NCBI RefSeq assembly: GCF_000718095.1
Contig: NZ_JOEI01000011.1
Location: 1-64,000, forward strand
Reading direction: 5' to 3'
DNA length: 64,000 bases
Source: Streptomyces scopuliridis RB72
GTDB taxonomy: Bacteria; Actinomycetota; Actinomycetes; Streptomycetales; Streptomycetaceae
In this document: piece after piece, positions 33,396 to 42,294 of the stretch
How positions within the stretch are numbered: position 1 is the stretch's first letter
How the letters are laid out: each line of letters begins with the position of its first letter
Notes under the pieces: model-generated
Seen by the model: only the letters and a program-made list of their open reading frames with translations
Told to the model about the DNA's origin: nothing
The model's database searches: none
Position numbers and translations under genes: made by a program

Positions 33396-35908
33396 GAATC
33401 CGTCAACTCCAGCCGTGGGAAGGCGGATCCACGATCTCCCGGCGTGTGGGCGCCGGCGTCGGGGCGCTCCTCGCCGCGCTCCTCCTCGCGCTCGTACCGC
33501 TGCCCCCGGGCACGGACCGGGCACAGGCGGCGGAGACGGGGAGCGGTATGAAGGCCGCGGACTCCGCCATGACACTGACCGGCCGGAAGGGACCGTACGA
33601 CGACTTCTCCGGCCTCAAGGTGACCGTCCACCAGACGAAGAACCTGCGGGCCCAGGGGGTCGATGTGACCTGGGAGGGCCCCGCCGTGCCGCCCGCAGAC
33701 GGCTACCAGAACTTCCTCCAGATCATGCAGTGCTGGGGAGATGAACCGGCGGGCCCGGACCGGGAGCAGTGCGAGTTCGGGGGAAACCGCGGTGGCACCC
33801 ACTGGATGAGCCAGCGCACCCTGCCGAAGGGCACGGACCCGCTGGAGAAGGAGTACGCGGACGCCGGCGATGACAACCCGTTCGTCCCGTTCCAGCCGCT
33901 GCAGGGCGATCCGACCGACTCGCCCGCCGACGCCACCTATTTCAGCAACAACGACACGAACGCCCAGCCGTGGCTGAGGACACGGAGCGACGGCACCGGT
34001 GAGGCCGTCTTCGAGGTGAAATCGGCGATCGAAGCCCCCTACCTGGGCTGCGGAGACGTCGGCAGCGCGGCCGGAGCGGGGAACCCCCGGAAGTGCTGGC
34101 TGGTCGTCGTCCCCCGTGGCGAGCATGACCCGGACGGCACCGTCAACGTCGGCGTAGGTGTGCACACCTCCCCGCTCAGCCAGTCCAACTGGGACCAACG
34201 GCTCGTCTTTCCCCTGGAGTTCGGCGCGGTCGGCAGCACCTGCCCGGCGGACAAGGCCGAGCGGCGCGTCATCGGCTCCGAGCTCTTGACCGACGCCATC
34301 ACATCCTGGCAGGCCACGCTGTGCGCGGGCGCCGACGCTCGATTCACCTACAGCCAGGCCGCCGAGGACTACGCGCGTCGCCTCATCGGGAACCCCACAC
34401 CGACCTCGCCCGGGATGGGCGTCACCGTGGCCCCCATCGAGGAGGCGACGGGCGTGGTGTACGCGCCGGTCGCGGTCAGCGCGCTCACGGTCGGCTTCTT
34501 CTGGGAGGACGAACAGGCCGGCCAGGTGCGCGACCTGAAACTCAGCCCCCGGCTGCTCGCCAAACTGGTGACCGGCTCCTACCCCTATGACATCCGGCAG
34601 ATGAGCTTTCAGAATCCGGTCCCGGACCATCTGAAGGGGAACGCGCAATCCATTGTCGTCGACCCGGAATTCATGAAACTGAATCCCTACTTCGACCGTC
34701 CGACACAGCCCCAGCTCGGTCCGGGCGGAATACTCCTCCAGGCCGGCAATTCAGATGTCAACAGCCTGCTCTGGCGCTATCTCCAGTCGAACGCGGAGGC
34801 CCGGGACTTCCTGCGGGGCAAGCCTGACCCCTGGGGGATGAAGGTGAACCCCTTCTACCTGACGCTGGGCCTCGACACGGACGCGCCACTCGACTTCCCG
34901 AAGGCCGACACGACCGAGACGCGCATGACACTGCCCGACAACGGCGGCGTCGACCGCACCATCGCGTACGGCCAGCTGGAGAAGTCCCCGTACTCCAACG
35001 ACATGCACGACGGCGCGCTGCGAGTCCGGCGCGGTGCCACCGGCGCCACGTTCCTCGCCACGCTCGACGCCAACTCCCCGCAGGGCATCAAACTGGTGCC
35101 CTCGGACAGCATCCCCGGGACCCGTCGGGCGTACGGCGTCGTCGACGCGGCGTCCGCCTCCCGCTACGCACTCGACATCGCCGCGCTCCCGAACGCCGAC
35201 GGTGTCTACGTACGGCCGAACGCCGACTCGATGCTGAAGGCCGTCGCCCGTATGCCCGACTCGGCCGTCAAGGGGGTGAAGGCGCCGAGCCCGGCCACCG
35301 CGAAGAGCGGCGCGTATCCGCTGACGGCGGTCGCCTACGCCATGGCCCCCGTCGACCAGCCCGCGGACGCGCGTCAGGACTACGCGCGACTGATCCGCTA
35401 CGCGGCCGGCGCCGGACAGACCCAGGGACTGACGCCCGGTGAGCTGCCGCCCGGATACGCGCCGATGACCAAGGCGCTGCGCGACCAGGCGCTCTCCGCC
35501 GCCGACCAGTTGGTACGCGGCAAGGTGGCCGGTCCCTCCGCTCCCCCGCCGGCCGATGGCGGGTCGGTCGGCGGTGCGTCGGGCGGCGGGTCCATCGGCG
35601 GTGGTGACGGCGCCGGGGCCGGCGGAGGAGCCGGCGGAACGGCCGGTGCCGGGGCCGGGGGAGCCACCGGCGGCGGAGCGGGCGCCCCCGGGACATCCGC
35701 CTCGCCGGGCGCGGCGGCCGGCGCTCCCGGCCCCGGGGAGAAGAGCGGACTCGCCTCCGGCGGTCTGACCCCCGGCGAGGTACTGGGCATCGTCCGCTGG
35801 GTGCTGCTCGGCGTCCTGGTCGCCGGTGGCGTGGCCGCGCTGGCCGGCCCCGTACTGCTGCGGCTCTCCGCGCGCAGGGCGGCGACGGCGGGAGGCGGTC
35901 CCGGGTGA
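33392..35908 (+). CDS. Large tethered surface protein of the Pst-like cluster (838 aa)
   Basis: It has a signal peptide (GALLAALLLALVPLPPGTDRAQA), then about 680 residues of extracellular protein with the segments KVTVHQTKNLRAQGVDVTW, FLQIMQCWGDEP, WLVVVPRGEHD, YAPVAVSALTVGFFW and NSDVNSLLWRYL. The last two blocks resemble PstS-type binding-protein strands, so it is probably a diverged second binding or scaffold protein. A Gly/Ala linker (about residues 715-780), a membrane segment (IVRWVLLGVLVAGGVAALAG) and a basic tail follow, the same end architecture as the preceding gene. The start overlaps that gene's stop. The function is inferred only from context. Confidence 0.8.
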   Translation: MRIRQLQPWEGGSTISRRVGAGVGALLAALLLALVPLPPGTDRAQAAETGSGMKAADSAMTLTGRKGPYDDFSGLKVTVHQTKNLRAQGVDVTWEGPAVPPADGYQNFLQIMQCWGDEPAGPDREQCEFGGNRGGTHWMSQRTLPKGTDPLEKEYADAGDDNPFVPFQPLQGDPTDSPADATYFSNNDTNAQPWLRTRSDGTGEAVFEVKSAIEAPYLGCGDVGSAAGAGNPRKCWLVVVPRGEHDPDGTVNVGVGVHTSPLSQSNWDQRLVFPLEFGAVGSTCPADKAERRVIGSELLTDAITSWQATLCAGADARFTYSQAAEDYARRLIGNPTPTSPGMGVTVAPIEEATGVVYAPVAVSALTVGFFWEDEQAGQVRDLKLSPRLLAKLVTGSYPYDIRQMSFQNPVPDHLKGNAQSIVVDPEFMKLNPYFDRPTQPQLGPGGILLQAGNSDVNSLLWRYLQSNAEARDFLRGKPDPWGMKVNPFYLTLGLDTDAPLDFPKADTTETRMTLPDNGGVDRTIAYGQLEKSPYSNDMHDGALRVRRGATGATFLATLDANSPQGIKLVPSDSIPGTRRAYGVVDAASASRYALDIAALPNADGVYVRPNADSMLKAVARMPDSAVKGVKAPSPATAKSGAYPLTAVAYAMAPVDQPADARQDYARLIRYAAGAGQTQGLTPGELPPGYAPMTKALRDQALSAADQLVRGKVAGPSAPPPADGGSVGGASGGGSIGGGDGAGAGGGAGGTAGAGAGGATGGGAGAPGTSASPGAAAGAPGPGEKSGLASGGLTPGEVLGIVRWVLLGVLVAGGVAALAGPVLLRLSARRAATAGGGPG

Positions 35909-36164
35909 CATAGGAGCACGTCCGGTCCAGGGGATCTCCCGGAGCGGCTCACCGCCCTCCGGGAATTCTCCATAACCATGGGTGAGTTCTCCAAGTGTCT
36001 CCTAGGAAATGCCCCCGTAACCTTATTATCCGGCGGAGTTGGTGGTCCTGGACTGTGCATATGAGGAAATCTTCACGGTGCCGGCCGACGGGTCGGCGGA
36101 ACGAAATCCGGATTCTTCTTGACAGTCCATTCCTCGAAATCCGTATTCACGGAGGAGAACAGAA
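35909..36164 (+). promoter_or_regulatory. Leader of the secreted PstS-like gene with near-palindromic direct repeats
   Basis: CGAAATCCGGATTC (36102-36115) and CGAAATCCGTATTC (36135-36148) are 14-bp repeats differing at one base, 33 bp apart. The first contains the palindrome AATCCGGATT. TATTAT at about 36022-36027 could be a -10 box. The region is more AT-rich than its neighbours, as expected for a promoter that separately drives the soluble binding protein. Confidence 0.4.
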
Positions 36165-37166
36165 GTGAACGTCAAGTCCCGTGTTCGCCTGGGTGCCGTC
36201 GTCGGTGCTGCCGCTCTCGGTGTGGGCCTGCTGGCCCCCGCAGCCTCCGCCGACCCGGCGGTCGGTGAGTACCGCCAGCTCGCCGGCGTGGGCTCCGACA
36301 CCACGCAGGACGTCCTCAACCGCCTCGGCGCGGTCATCCCGGACCCCGACGGTGTCCCGGACGGTCAGCTCATCGCGTCCTACAACGCGACGGGTACCGC
36401 CACCATCAAGACCCGCGCCACCGGCTGCACGATCAACCGGCCCAACGGCTCCTCGGCCGGCATCGACGCCCTGCGCAACGCGGTCCTCAACAACACCGGC
36501 TGCCTCGACTTCGCCCGCTCCTCCCGGGGCCCGGTGGACACGACGACCACCAAGCTGACCTGGATTCCGTTCGCCAAGGACGCGGTGACCATCGCGGTCC
36601 GCTCGGACAGCGCGCTCAACAGCAGCCTGGACCTGACCACCGCCCAGCTGCGGGACATCTACACCTGCGTCAAGACCACGCACAACGGCGTCACCCTGAC
36701 CCCGCTCCTGCCGCAGTCCGGCTCGGGCACGCGGTCCTTCTTCCTGGAGAAGATCGGGGTCACCGAGGCCCAGCTCGGCACCTGCGTCAACGGCACCGTC
36801 CAGGAGCACGACGGCACCGCGCTGGACACCGCCGGCGACATCGCCCCGTACTCCGTGGCGCAGTACATCGCCCAGACCAACGGTGTGGTGACGGACCGTC
36901 ACGGCGTCACGGTGCTCGGCAAGGTGAACAGCGTCGCGCCGCGCAACGCGGACGGCTCGCTCAACACCGCCTTCCCCTACAACCGTGATGTCTACAACGT
37001 CGTCCCGACCGCCAAGATCACCGGAACCACCGCCGACGCCAACGTCGTCAGCGCGTTCGTCGGCACCGCCTCCAAGGTCTGTGGCCAGACGCCGCAGATC
37101 CAGGCGTACGGCTTCGGCACCCTCGGCACCGCCTGCGGCGCCACCGCCCTGAAGGGCGAGCGCTGA
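36165..37166 (+). CDS. Secreted PstS-like substrate-binding protein
   Basis: The 333-aa exported protein has a signal peptide (RLGAVVGAAALGVGLLAPAASA), then a PBP-like fold beginning RQLAGVGSDTTQDVLNRL, with LIASYNATGTATI, LDFARSSRGPVD, DAVTIAVRSDS, QLRDIYTC and PQSGSGTRSFFLEKIG. These follow the PstS layout (GSGTR equals the PstS SDGSGT loop). It has no lipobox or membrane anchor, so it is soluble. GTG 36165 has GGAGGAG upstream, and a strong terminator follows. It lies between tethered binding proteins and a sortase-type surface protein. Confidence 0.87.
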   Translation: MNVKSRVRLGAVVGAAALGVGLLAPAASADPAVGEYRQLAGVGSDTTQDVLNRLGAVIPDPDGVPDGQLIASYNATGTATIKTRATGCTINRPNGSSAGIDALRNAVLNNTGCLDFARSSRGPVDTTTTKLTWIPFAKDAVTIAVRSDSALNSSLDLTTAQLRDIYTCVKTTHNGVTLTPLLPQSGSGTRSFFLEKIGVTEAQLGTCVNGTVQEHDGTALDTAGDIAPYSVAQYIAQTNGVVTDRHGVTVLGKVNSVAPRNADGSLNTAFPYNRDVYNVVPTAKITGTTADANVVSAFVGTASKVCGQTPQIQAYGFGTLGTACGATALKGER

Positions 37167-37191
37167 TCACCGTCCCTTCCCACCACGCCAA

Positions 37192-37218
37192 GGCCGGGCA
37201 CCCTCCAGGTGCCCGGCC
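37192..37218 (+). terminator. Terminator after the secreted PstS-like gene
   Basis: GGCCGGGCACC (37192-37202), loop CTCCA, GGTGCCCGGCC (37208-37218): a perfect 11-bp stem. It can make the binding protein the most abundant product by ending part of the transcripts here. Confidence 0.8.
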
Positions 37219-37312
37219 CCGCGGCGTATCCCGTTCCCGTCCCGTATCCCGCTGACACCGACTCCGACATCAACACCAACCGCGACACCGACACCCTGTG
37301 GGGGATCCGACC

Positions 37313-38767
37313 ATGACACGCCTCGCGCGAGCGAGATCACTCCCGGCGCTGCTGCTGTGCTGCGCCCTGCTCATGGGCGCGGCCGCCGCCGTGCTCGGCG
37401 CCGCGGCCACCGCGAGCGCGGCCGACCGGCTCGGCGATCTGACCCTCGGCCGTACCACCGGCAGCATCATGGACAACCCGCTCGTCCCACGGGTCACCAC
37501 CGACACCGCGTGCCCGGAGGGGCAGGGTGGTGCCGTACGGCTCAATGTGCTCCACCCGAAGGACAGCACACCGATCCGCGTGGGCAACGCGACGACGGGA
37601 CCGTACGACGCCGGGCCCATCGACACCGAGATGCCGGAGAACTTCCGCACCCTCTTCGACGCCCTCACCGAGTGGTACCCCGACGGGGCCCATGACGGTA
37701 CGTACGAGCTGCGGCTGGACTGCGTCAACGTCCTCGACCCGAACACGCCCCCGGCCTTCTTCACCACGAACATCGTGGTCACGGGCGACACCTGGACACT
37801 CGCCGCGGCGGAGACGACCAGCGTGGAGCTGACGGCCGCTCCGGAGAACCACCCCGCGCAGGGCAGCGAGGTGACGGTCACGGTGAAGGTGACCCCCGAG
37901 GCGGCGGCCGGTGAGGTGACTCTGACCTCCGAGCGCGTCGGTACGGAACCGGTCGCGCTCGGCACGAAGGCGGTCGAGAACGGCACCGCCGTGTTCACGA
38001 CGACCGCGCTGCCCAAGGGCGTCCAGAACATCCGCGCCCAGTTCACCCCCACGGATCCTGACGCGTACGCCGGTTCGAGCAATGCCGTCAACGGCTATAC
38101 GGTCGACGAGCCCGGCACCCCGCCGGGCGGTTCGCCGACGCCCAGCGACTCCGAGCAGCCGACCGGCGAGCCCGGCGTGCCCGCCGACCTCGATGTGGTG
38201 GACGCGGACGGCAATCCGCTCGAAGCGAACCCGAACCTGGAAGCCGGCCAGAAGGTGACGATCACCGCCCGCGGTTACGCCAAGGACGCGACCGTGAAGG
38301 TGACCCTCGCCGAGAGCGACGCGACCTTCGAGGACGCCACGGCGGACGCGGCCGGCATCGTCCAGGACTATCCGTTCACCGTCCCGGCGGAACTCGCGGA
38401 CGGCGACCATGTGCTGACGCTCGCCGAGGACACGGAGGGCGGCCACAGCCTCGCCTTCGCGTTCACCACGGGCGAGGTGACGGAGCCCACCCCCGAGCCC
38501 AGCGACTCCACGGGCGCGGACGGCGGCGCGGCGGCGGGCACCTCCGGCGGTGACACGGGCGGTGACACGGGCGGTGACTCCGGCGCGGCCGGTGGCAGCG
38601 GCGGTGGCAGCGGCGGGGGCGGTTCCCTCGCCTCGACCGGCACCGGCGTCGCCTCGATCGCCCTGGCCTCCCTGGCGCTGTGCTTCGTGGGCGCCGCGTT
38701 CGTGGTCGGCGCGCGCCGCGGGGGCCTGCTGACCTTCGCCACGCCTTCGGGCACGGCGGGCGACTGA
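37313..38767 (+). CDS. Ig-like surface protein with LASTG sorting signal
   Basis: The 484-aa protein has a signal peptide (to about residue 41), an N-terminal domain with two Cys (DTACPEGQGGAVRL, ELRLDCVNVLD) and two Ig-like beta domains. The first of these is ELTAAPENHPAQGSEVTVTV to about residue 260; the second follows LEAGQKVTITARGYAKDATV. Then come a Gly/Asp/Thr linker and LASTG, a hydrophobic segment and a short basic tail (ARRGG). LAxTG is the class E sortase signal of streptomycetes. It is followed by a sortase-fold gene, but that protein appears inactive, so another sortase must anchor it. Confidence 0.85.
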   Translation: MTRLARARSLPALLLCCALLMGAAAAVLGAAATASAADRLGDLTLGRTTGSIMDNPLVPRVTTDTACPEGQGGAVRLNVLHPKDSTPIRVGNATTGPYDAGPIDTEMPENFRTLFDALTEWYPDGAHDGTYELRLDCVNVLDPNTPPAFFTTNIVVTGDTWTLAAAETTSVELTAAPENHPAQGSEVTVTVKVTPEAAAGEVTLTSERVGTEPVALGTKAVENGTAVFTTTALPKGVQNIRAQFTPTDPDAYAGSSNAVNGYTVDEPGTPPGGSPTPSDSEQPTGEPGVPADLDVVDADGNPLEANPNLEAGQKVTITARGYAKDATVKVTLAESDATFEDATADAAGIVQDYPFTVPAELADGDHVLTLAEDTEGGHSLAFAFTTGEVTEPTPEPSDSTGADGGAAAGTSGGDTGGDTGGDSGAAGGSGGGSGGGGSLASTGTGVASIALASLALCFVGAAFVVGARRGGLLTFATPSGTAGD

Positions 38768-38948
38768 GGCGGGACGGGTCCCGAGGTGCGTCGGCTTCCG
38801 GGGGCAGGCCGTGTGTCTGCCTCCGGGCCCCGAACTCGTACCCGTACGCGACCCCTTACGTACCCCCGTCTCCGCGCCGGTCTCCGGCTGGTCCCATCCG
38901 CCCCTCCCACCCTCACCCCCGACCCTGTCAGCGAGGAGCGCAGCCACC

Positions 38949-39926
38949 GTGGCCGTTCTGACACCGCCGCCGTCCGCCCCCGCCCCGCCGGACACCCCCT
39001 CACCGCCCGCCGGAGCCGAGGAGACGGCGGAGCCCAAGGAGCCCGCGGGGCGTCGGGGAGCCCAGCGGGCCCCCGTCCGCCCGGGGCTGGCGCTGGCCGG
39101 GGCCGCGCTGTGCGTGCTCGCCGCCGTACTGCTCGGTTTCGCCGCGAACCTCACCGTCGTCGGACATCTCCAGCACGCGCGTGACCAGCAGGTCGCCTAC
39201 GACGAGCTGCGCAAGCAACTCGCCGAGGGCACCGCCCCGGTGGGCCCGCTCGACAACGACGGCAAGGAACTCGCCCTGGGCGCCCCCGTCGCACTGCTGG
39301 ACATCCCCGCCCTCGGTGTCCACGAGGTCGTCGGCGAGGGCACCACCTCCGGTGTGCTGATGTCCGGCCCCGGGCACCGCCGTGACACCGCGCTGCCCGG
39401 CCAGTCGGGAACCGCCGTGATCATGGGCAGACAGTGGGGGTACGGAAGCCCGTTCTCCCGGCTCGACCGGATCCCCGACAACGCCACGATCACCCTGATG
39501 ACGGGCCAGGGCAAGGCGGAGTACCGGGTCACCGGCATCCGGCGCGCGGGCGACGCGCTGCCCACGCCCAGCGGTGGGCAGAATCAGGGCCGGCTCACCC
39601 TCATCACCGCCACCGGCGCCCCGTACACCCCCTCGGGGGTGCTGCGCGTGGACGCCGAACTGACCACGCCCGTACAGCCAAGCCCACCGCGCGAGCGCCG
39701 CGCCGGGTGGATCGGATCCGCCGAAGAGGCGCTCAAGGGCGACGGTGCCGCCTGGCTCGCGGTCTTCCTGTGGACCCAGGCGCTCTTCCTCGCCGCGCTC
39801 CTCGCCGCCTGGGCCCACCGGGTGTGGGGCCGGTGGCAGACCTGGATCTGTGCCGTGCCCGTCCTGGCCGTACTGGGCCTCGCCGTCTCCGCCGCCGCCA
39901 CCCGCCTCCTGCCGAACCTGCTCTGA
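38949..39926 (+). CDS. Sortase-fold protein lacking the catalytic Cys and His (pseudosortase)
   Basis: The 325-aa protein has a Pro-rich cytoplasmic N-terminus, one membrane segment (LALAGAALCVLAAVLLGFAA), a class E sortase-like beta-barrel and two C-terminal membrane segments. Family positions are easy to align. GPGHRRDTALPGQSGTAVI is followed by MGRQWGYGSPF where active sortases have GH, so the catalytic His is Arg. TLITATG stands where TLTTC is expected, so the nucleophile is Ala. The Arg strand (VLRVDAEL) is kept. The only cysteines are in membrane segments. It is therefore expected to bind rather than cleave sorting signals, perhaps as a scaffold. GTG 38949 has a GAGGAG site. Confidence 0.85.
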   Translation: MAVLTPPPSAPAPPDTPSPPAGAEETAEPKEPAGRRGAQRAPVRPGLALAGAALCVLAAVLLGFAANLTVVGHLQHARDQQVAYDELRKQLAEGTAPVGPLDNDGKELALGAPVALLDIPALGVHEVVGEGTTSGVLMSGPGHRRDTALPGQSGTAVIMGRQWGYGSPFSRLDRIPDNATITLMTGQGKAEYRVTGIRRAGDALPTPSGGQNQGRLTLITATGAPYTPSGVLRVDAELTTPVQPSPPRERRAGWIGSAEEALKGDGAAWLAVFLWTQALFLAALLAAWAHRVWGRWQTWICAVPVLAVLGLAVSAAATRLLPNLL

Positions 39927-39947
39927 AAGAAAGGGAGTTGCCCCACC

Positions 39948-40784
39948 ATGACGGTGACGCCGCCCCAACTCGCCGACACCCTGGTCCAGTCCGCGGTGGG
40001 CGGCGACACCGCCGCCACACTGCGCGCCGATACCGTCTCCGCGTGGTTCGGGGACCACAAGGTGCTCGACCGGGTCTCGCTGACCATGCCCGCGCACGAG
40101 GTCACCGCGCTGATCGGCCCCTCGGGCTGCGGCAAGTCGACCTTCCTGCGCACCCTCAACCGTATGCACGAACTGATCCCGACCGCCGCCCTCGCCGGAC
40201 GCGTGCTGCTCGACGGGGGAGACATCTACGACCGCGGACGGCGCATCACCCATGCCCGCCGGCAGATCGGCATGGTCTTCCAGAAGCCCAATCCGTTTCC
40301 CGCCATGTCGCTGTACGACAACGTCCTGGCCGGGCTGAAGCTCAATGGCATCAAGGCGGGGCGCGACAGCAAGGACGATCTCGTCGAGGAGTGTCTCACC
40401 AAGGCCGGGCTCTGGCGCGAGGTCAAGGACAGGCTGCGCCAGCCGGGCGGCGCGCTCTCCGGCGGCCAGCAGCAGCGGCTGTGCATCGCGCGATCGCTGG
40501 CGGTGCGGCCGCGGGTGCTGCTGATGGACGAGCCGTGCTCGGCGCTCGACCCGACCTCGACGCGGCGCATCGAGGAGACGATCGCCGAGCTGAAGACGGA
40601 GGTGACGATCGTCATCGTCACGCACAATATGCAGCAGGCCGCGCGGGTCTCCGACTCCTGTGCCTTCTTCCTCGCGGAGCAGGGGACACCCGGGGTAATC
40701 GTCGAACACGGTGACACGGACGCGATGTTCAACGCGCCCCAGGACAGCAGGACCGCCGACTACGTCAACGGCCGGTTCGGCTGA
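39948..40784 (+). CDS. pstB: PstB-type ATP-binding protein
   Basis: The 278-aa ABC ATPase of the PstB family hydrolyses ATP to drive PstCA. Walker A is GPSGCGKST, the Q-loop is [10 protein letters not shown], the signature is LSGGQQQR, Walker B is [12 protein letters not shown] and the H-loop is [13 protein letters not shown] and [12 protein letters not shown] are PstB-specific. It sits 21 bp after the pseudosortase gene with an AAGGGAG site, which ties that protein to the transporter. It closes the cluster; no phoU or phoB gene is adjacent. Confidence 0.93.
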   Translation: MTVTPPQLADTLVQSAVGGDTAATLRADTVSAWFGDHKVLDRVSLTMPAHEVTALIGPSGCGKSTFLRTLNRMHELIPTAALAGRVLLDGGDIYDRGRRITHARRQIGMVFQKPNPFPAMSLYDNVLAGLKLNGIKAGRDSKDDLVEECLTKAGLWREVKDRLRQPGGALSGGQQQRLCIARSLAVRPRVLLMDEPCSALDPTSTRRIEETIAELKTEVTIVIVTHNMQQAARVSDSCAFFLAEQGTPGVIVEHGDTDAMFNAPQDSRTADYVNGRFG

Positions 40785-40788
40785 GCGA

Positions 40789-40833
40789 GCACGGATACCA
40801 GTGGCACGGATACCGGTGGCACCGATACCGGCG
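40789..40833 (+). repeat. Three 15-bp tandem repeats after pstB
   Basis: Units GCACGGATACCAGTG, GCACGGATACCGGTG and GCACCGATACCGGCG follow the pstB stop, then an imperfect GC-rich hairpin (about 40828-40862) that may terminate the cluster. Confidence 0.65.
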
Positions 40834-40882
40834 GGGGCGATCGGCGCATCGGTCGCCCGCCCCCACCGGCGTCGGCCTGACG

Positions 40883-42148
40883 TCAGCCGCAGAACTCCGC
40901 CGCGACGACCTTCTTGGTGTCACCCGCCCAGTCCGCGTTGAAGTTGAAGGCGATCGAGTGGCTTCCGTCGCGAGTCATCGCGATCGCGGACTGCGAGCCG
41001 CGCGTATCGCCGCCGTGGCCCCAGATCTCCACGCCGCACGGCAGTTCCTGGCGCAGCAGACCCAGCCCGTAGCCGTAGCCGGACGGTGCGCCCGCGCCCA
41101 CGTCGACGGTGTCCATCATCTCGGCCAGTTGCTCCGCCGGCAGCAACTCGCCCCGGAGCAGCGCGCGGTAGAAGCGTTGCAGATCCGCCGAGTTGGAGAT
41201 CATCGACCCTGACGCCCCTGCGACCGTCGGGTTCAGCTCGGTCACATCATGGATCTCCGCGGCGGGATCCGGCGACAGCAGCTTCGAGTAGGCCCGGCCC
41301 GAGGGATGGGGCATCCGCACATCGGTCCCCGGCGCGCTGGTGGCGCGCAGCTTCAGCGGGCGCAGGATACGGCGCTCGATCTCGGTGCCGTACGGGCGTC
41401 CTGTCACCCTCTCCACGATCATCCCGGCGAGGATGTAGTTGGTGTTGGAGTAGTGGAAGTCCGTTCCGGGCGCGAAGTAGGGCGGGTGGCTCATGGCGAG
41501 CGCGATCAACTGCTCGGGCTGCCAGGTGTCATAACGGTGCGTCAGAAAGCCGTCTCCGGCGACCTTCTGGCGGAACTCCGGGTCCGAGTTGTAGTTGAAG
41601 ATCCCGCTGGTGTGATTGAGCAGCTGGCGGACGGTGACGGTACGCCCGTCATGGCCGCTGCCGCGCACCACCCCCGGCAGCCGGGACTCGACGGTGTCGT
41701 CCAGATCGAGGCGGCCCTCGGCCTCCAGCTGGAGCAGCACGGTGGCGACGAAGGTCTTGGTGAGGGAGGCGATGCGGTACGTGTCCCCGGGCAGCCGCTC
41801 GCGGCCGGTCGTCCGGTCCGCGACTCCGGCGGCGCCGTTCCAGACGCCGTCGCGGTCCGTCACCTGCGCCAGTGCGCCGGGGACCCCGTCGCTGACGGCG
41901 GCGTCCAGCTGCTGCTGCGTGGCGTGGTGACCGGCTCTCCCGGCCGCGGCTACGCTCCCGTTCCCGTTTCCGTCCCCGTTCTGCGCGGCCGAGGCGGCGA
42001 CGGCGGGGCCGGTGAGCGCGGTACTCGCCAGGGCCGCCGCGACCAGCGCCCCCAGCCACGCACGCCGCGCGCCGCCGCGATGCGCCGGGGACGGACGGGG
42101 CGAGGACGAACGGGTCGGACGGTTCCTGCGTTTCGTACGTACGGCCAT
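40883..42148 (-). CDS. Secreted serine hydrolase (class C beta-lactamase / DD-peptidase fold)
   Basis: The 421-aa exported protein has a twin-Arg-rich N-terminus and signal peptide (RRAWLGALVAAALASTALTG), then a serine beta-lactamase-like domain. SLTK is the SxxK nucleophile motif, YSN in FHYSNTNYI is the YxN motif and HGG in WGHGGDTRG is the third motif. It is most like D-alanyl-D-alanine carboxypeptidases of the EstB/AmpH type. Start 42148 has an AGGAG site; the longer frame lacks one. It is divergent from the GNAT gene. Confidence 0.9.
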   Translation of the reverse strand: MAVRTKRRNRPTRSSSPRPSPAHRGGARRAWLGALVAAALASTALTGPAVAASAAQNGDGNGNGSVAAAGRAGHHATQQQLDAAVSDGVPGALAQVTDRDGVWNGAAGVADRTTGRERLPGDTYRIASLTKTFVATVLLQLEAEGRLDLDDTVESRLPGVVRGSGHDGRTVTVRQLLNHTSGIFNYNSDPEFRQKVAGDGFLTHRYDTWQPEQLIALAMSHPPYFAPGTDFHYSNTNYILAGMIVERVTGRPYGTEIERRILRPLKLRATSAPGTDVRMPHPSGRAYSKLLSPDPAAEIHDVTELNPTVAGASGSMISNSADLQRFYRALLRGELLPAEQLAEMMDTVDVGAGAPSGYGYGLGLLRQELPCGVEIWGHGGDTRGSQSAIAMTRDGSHSIAFNFNADWAGDTKKVVAAEFCG

Positions 42149-42294
42149 GTGAACTCCTGTGTCTGTGCGTGTGTTCGACGGACAGACGCCCGCACCGCAC
42201 CGGAAGTTCTCACCTGGCCGAGAGTTGATCCACTTCCGTTGGTTCCCGGTCCTGGCTGTGGCAGGGTGTGAGCCCACCGCACTGGAGGCCGAGG

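Noticed and set aside
36119..36149. TTGACA with TATTCA as the promoter of the secreted PstS-like gene
   Set aside because: The implied transcript would start inside the ribosome binding site, and the spacer is 19 bp. A more distal promoter is more likely.
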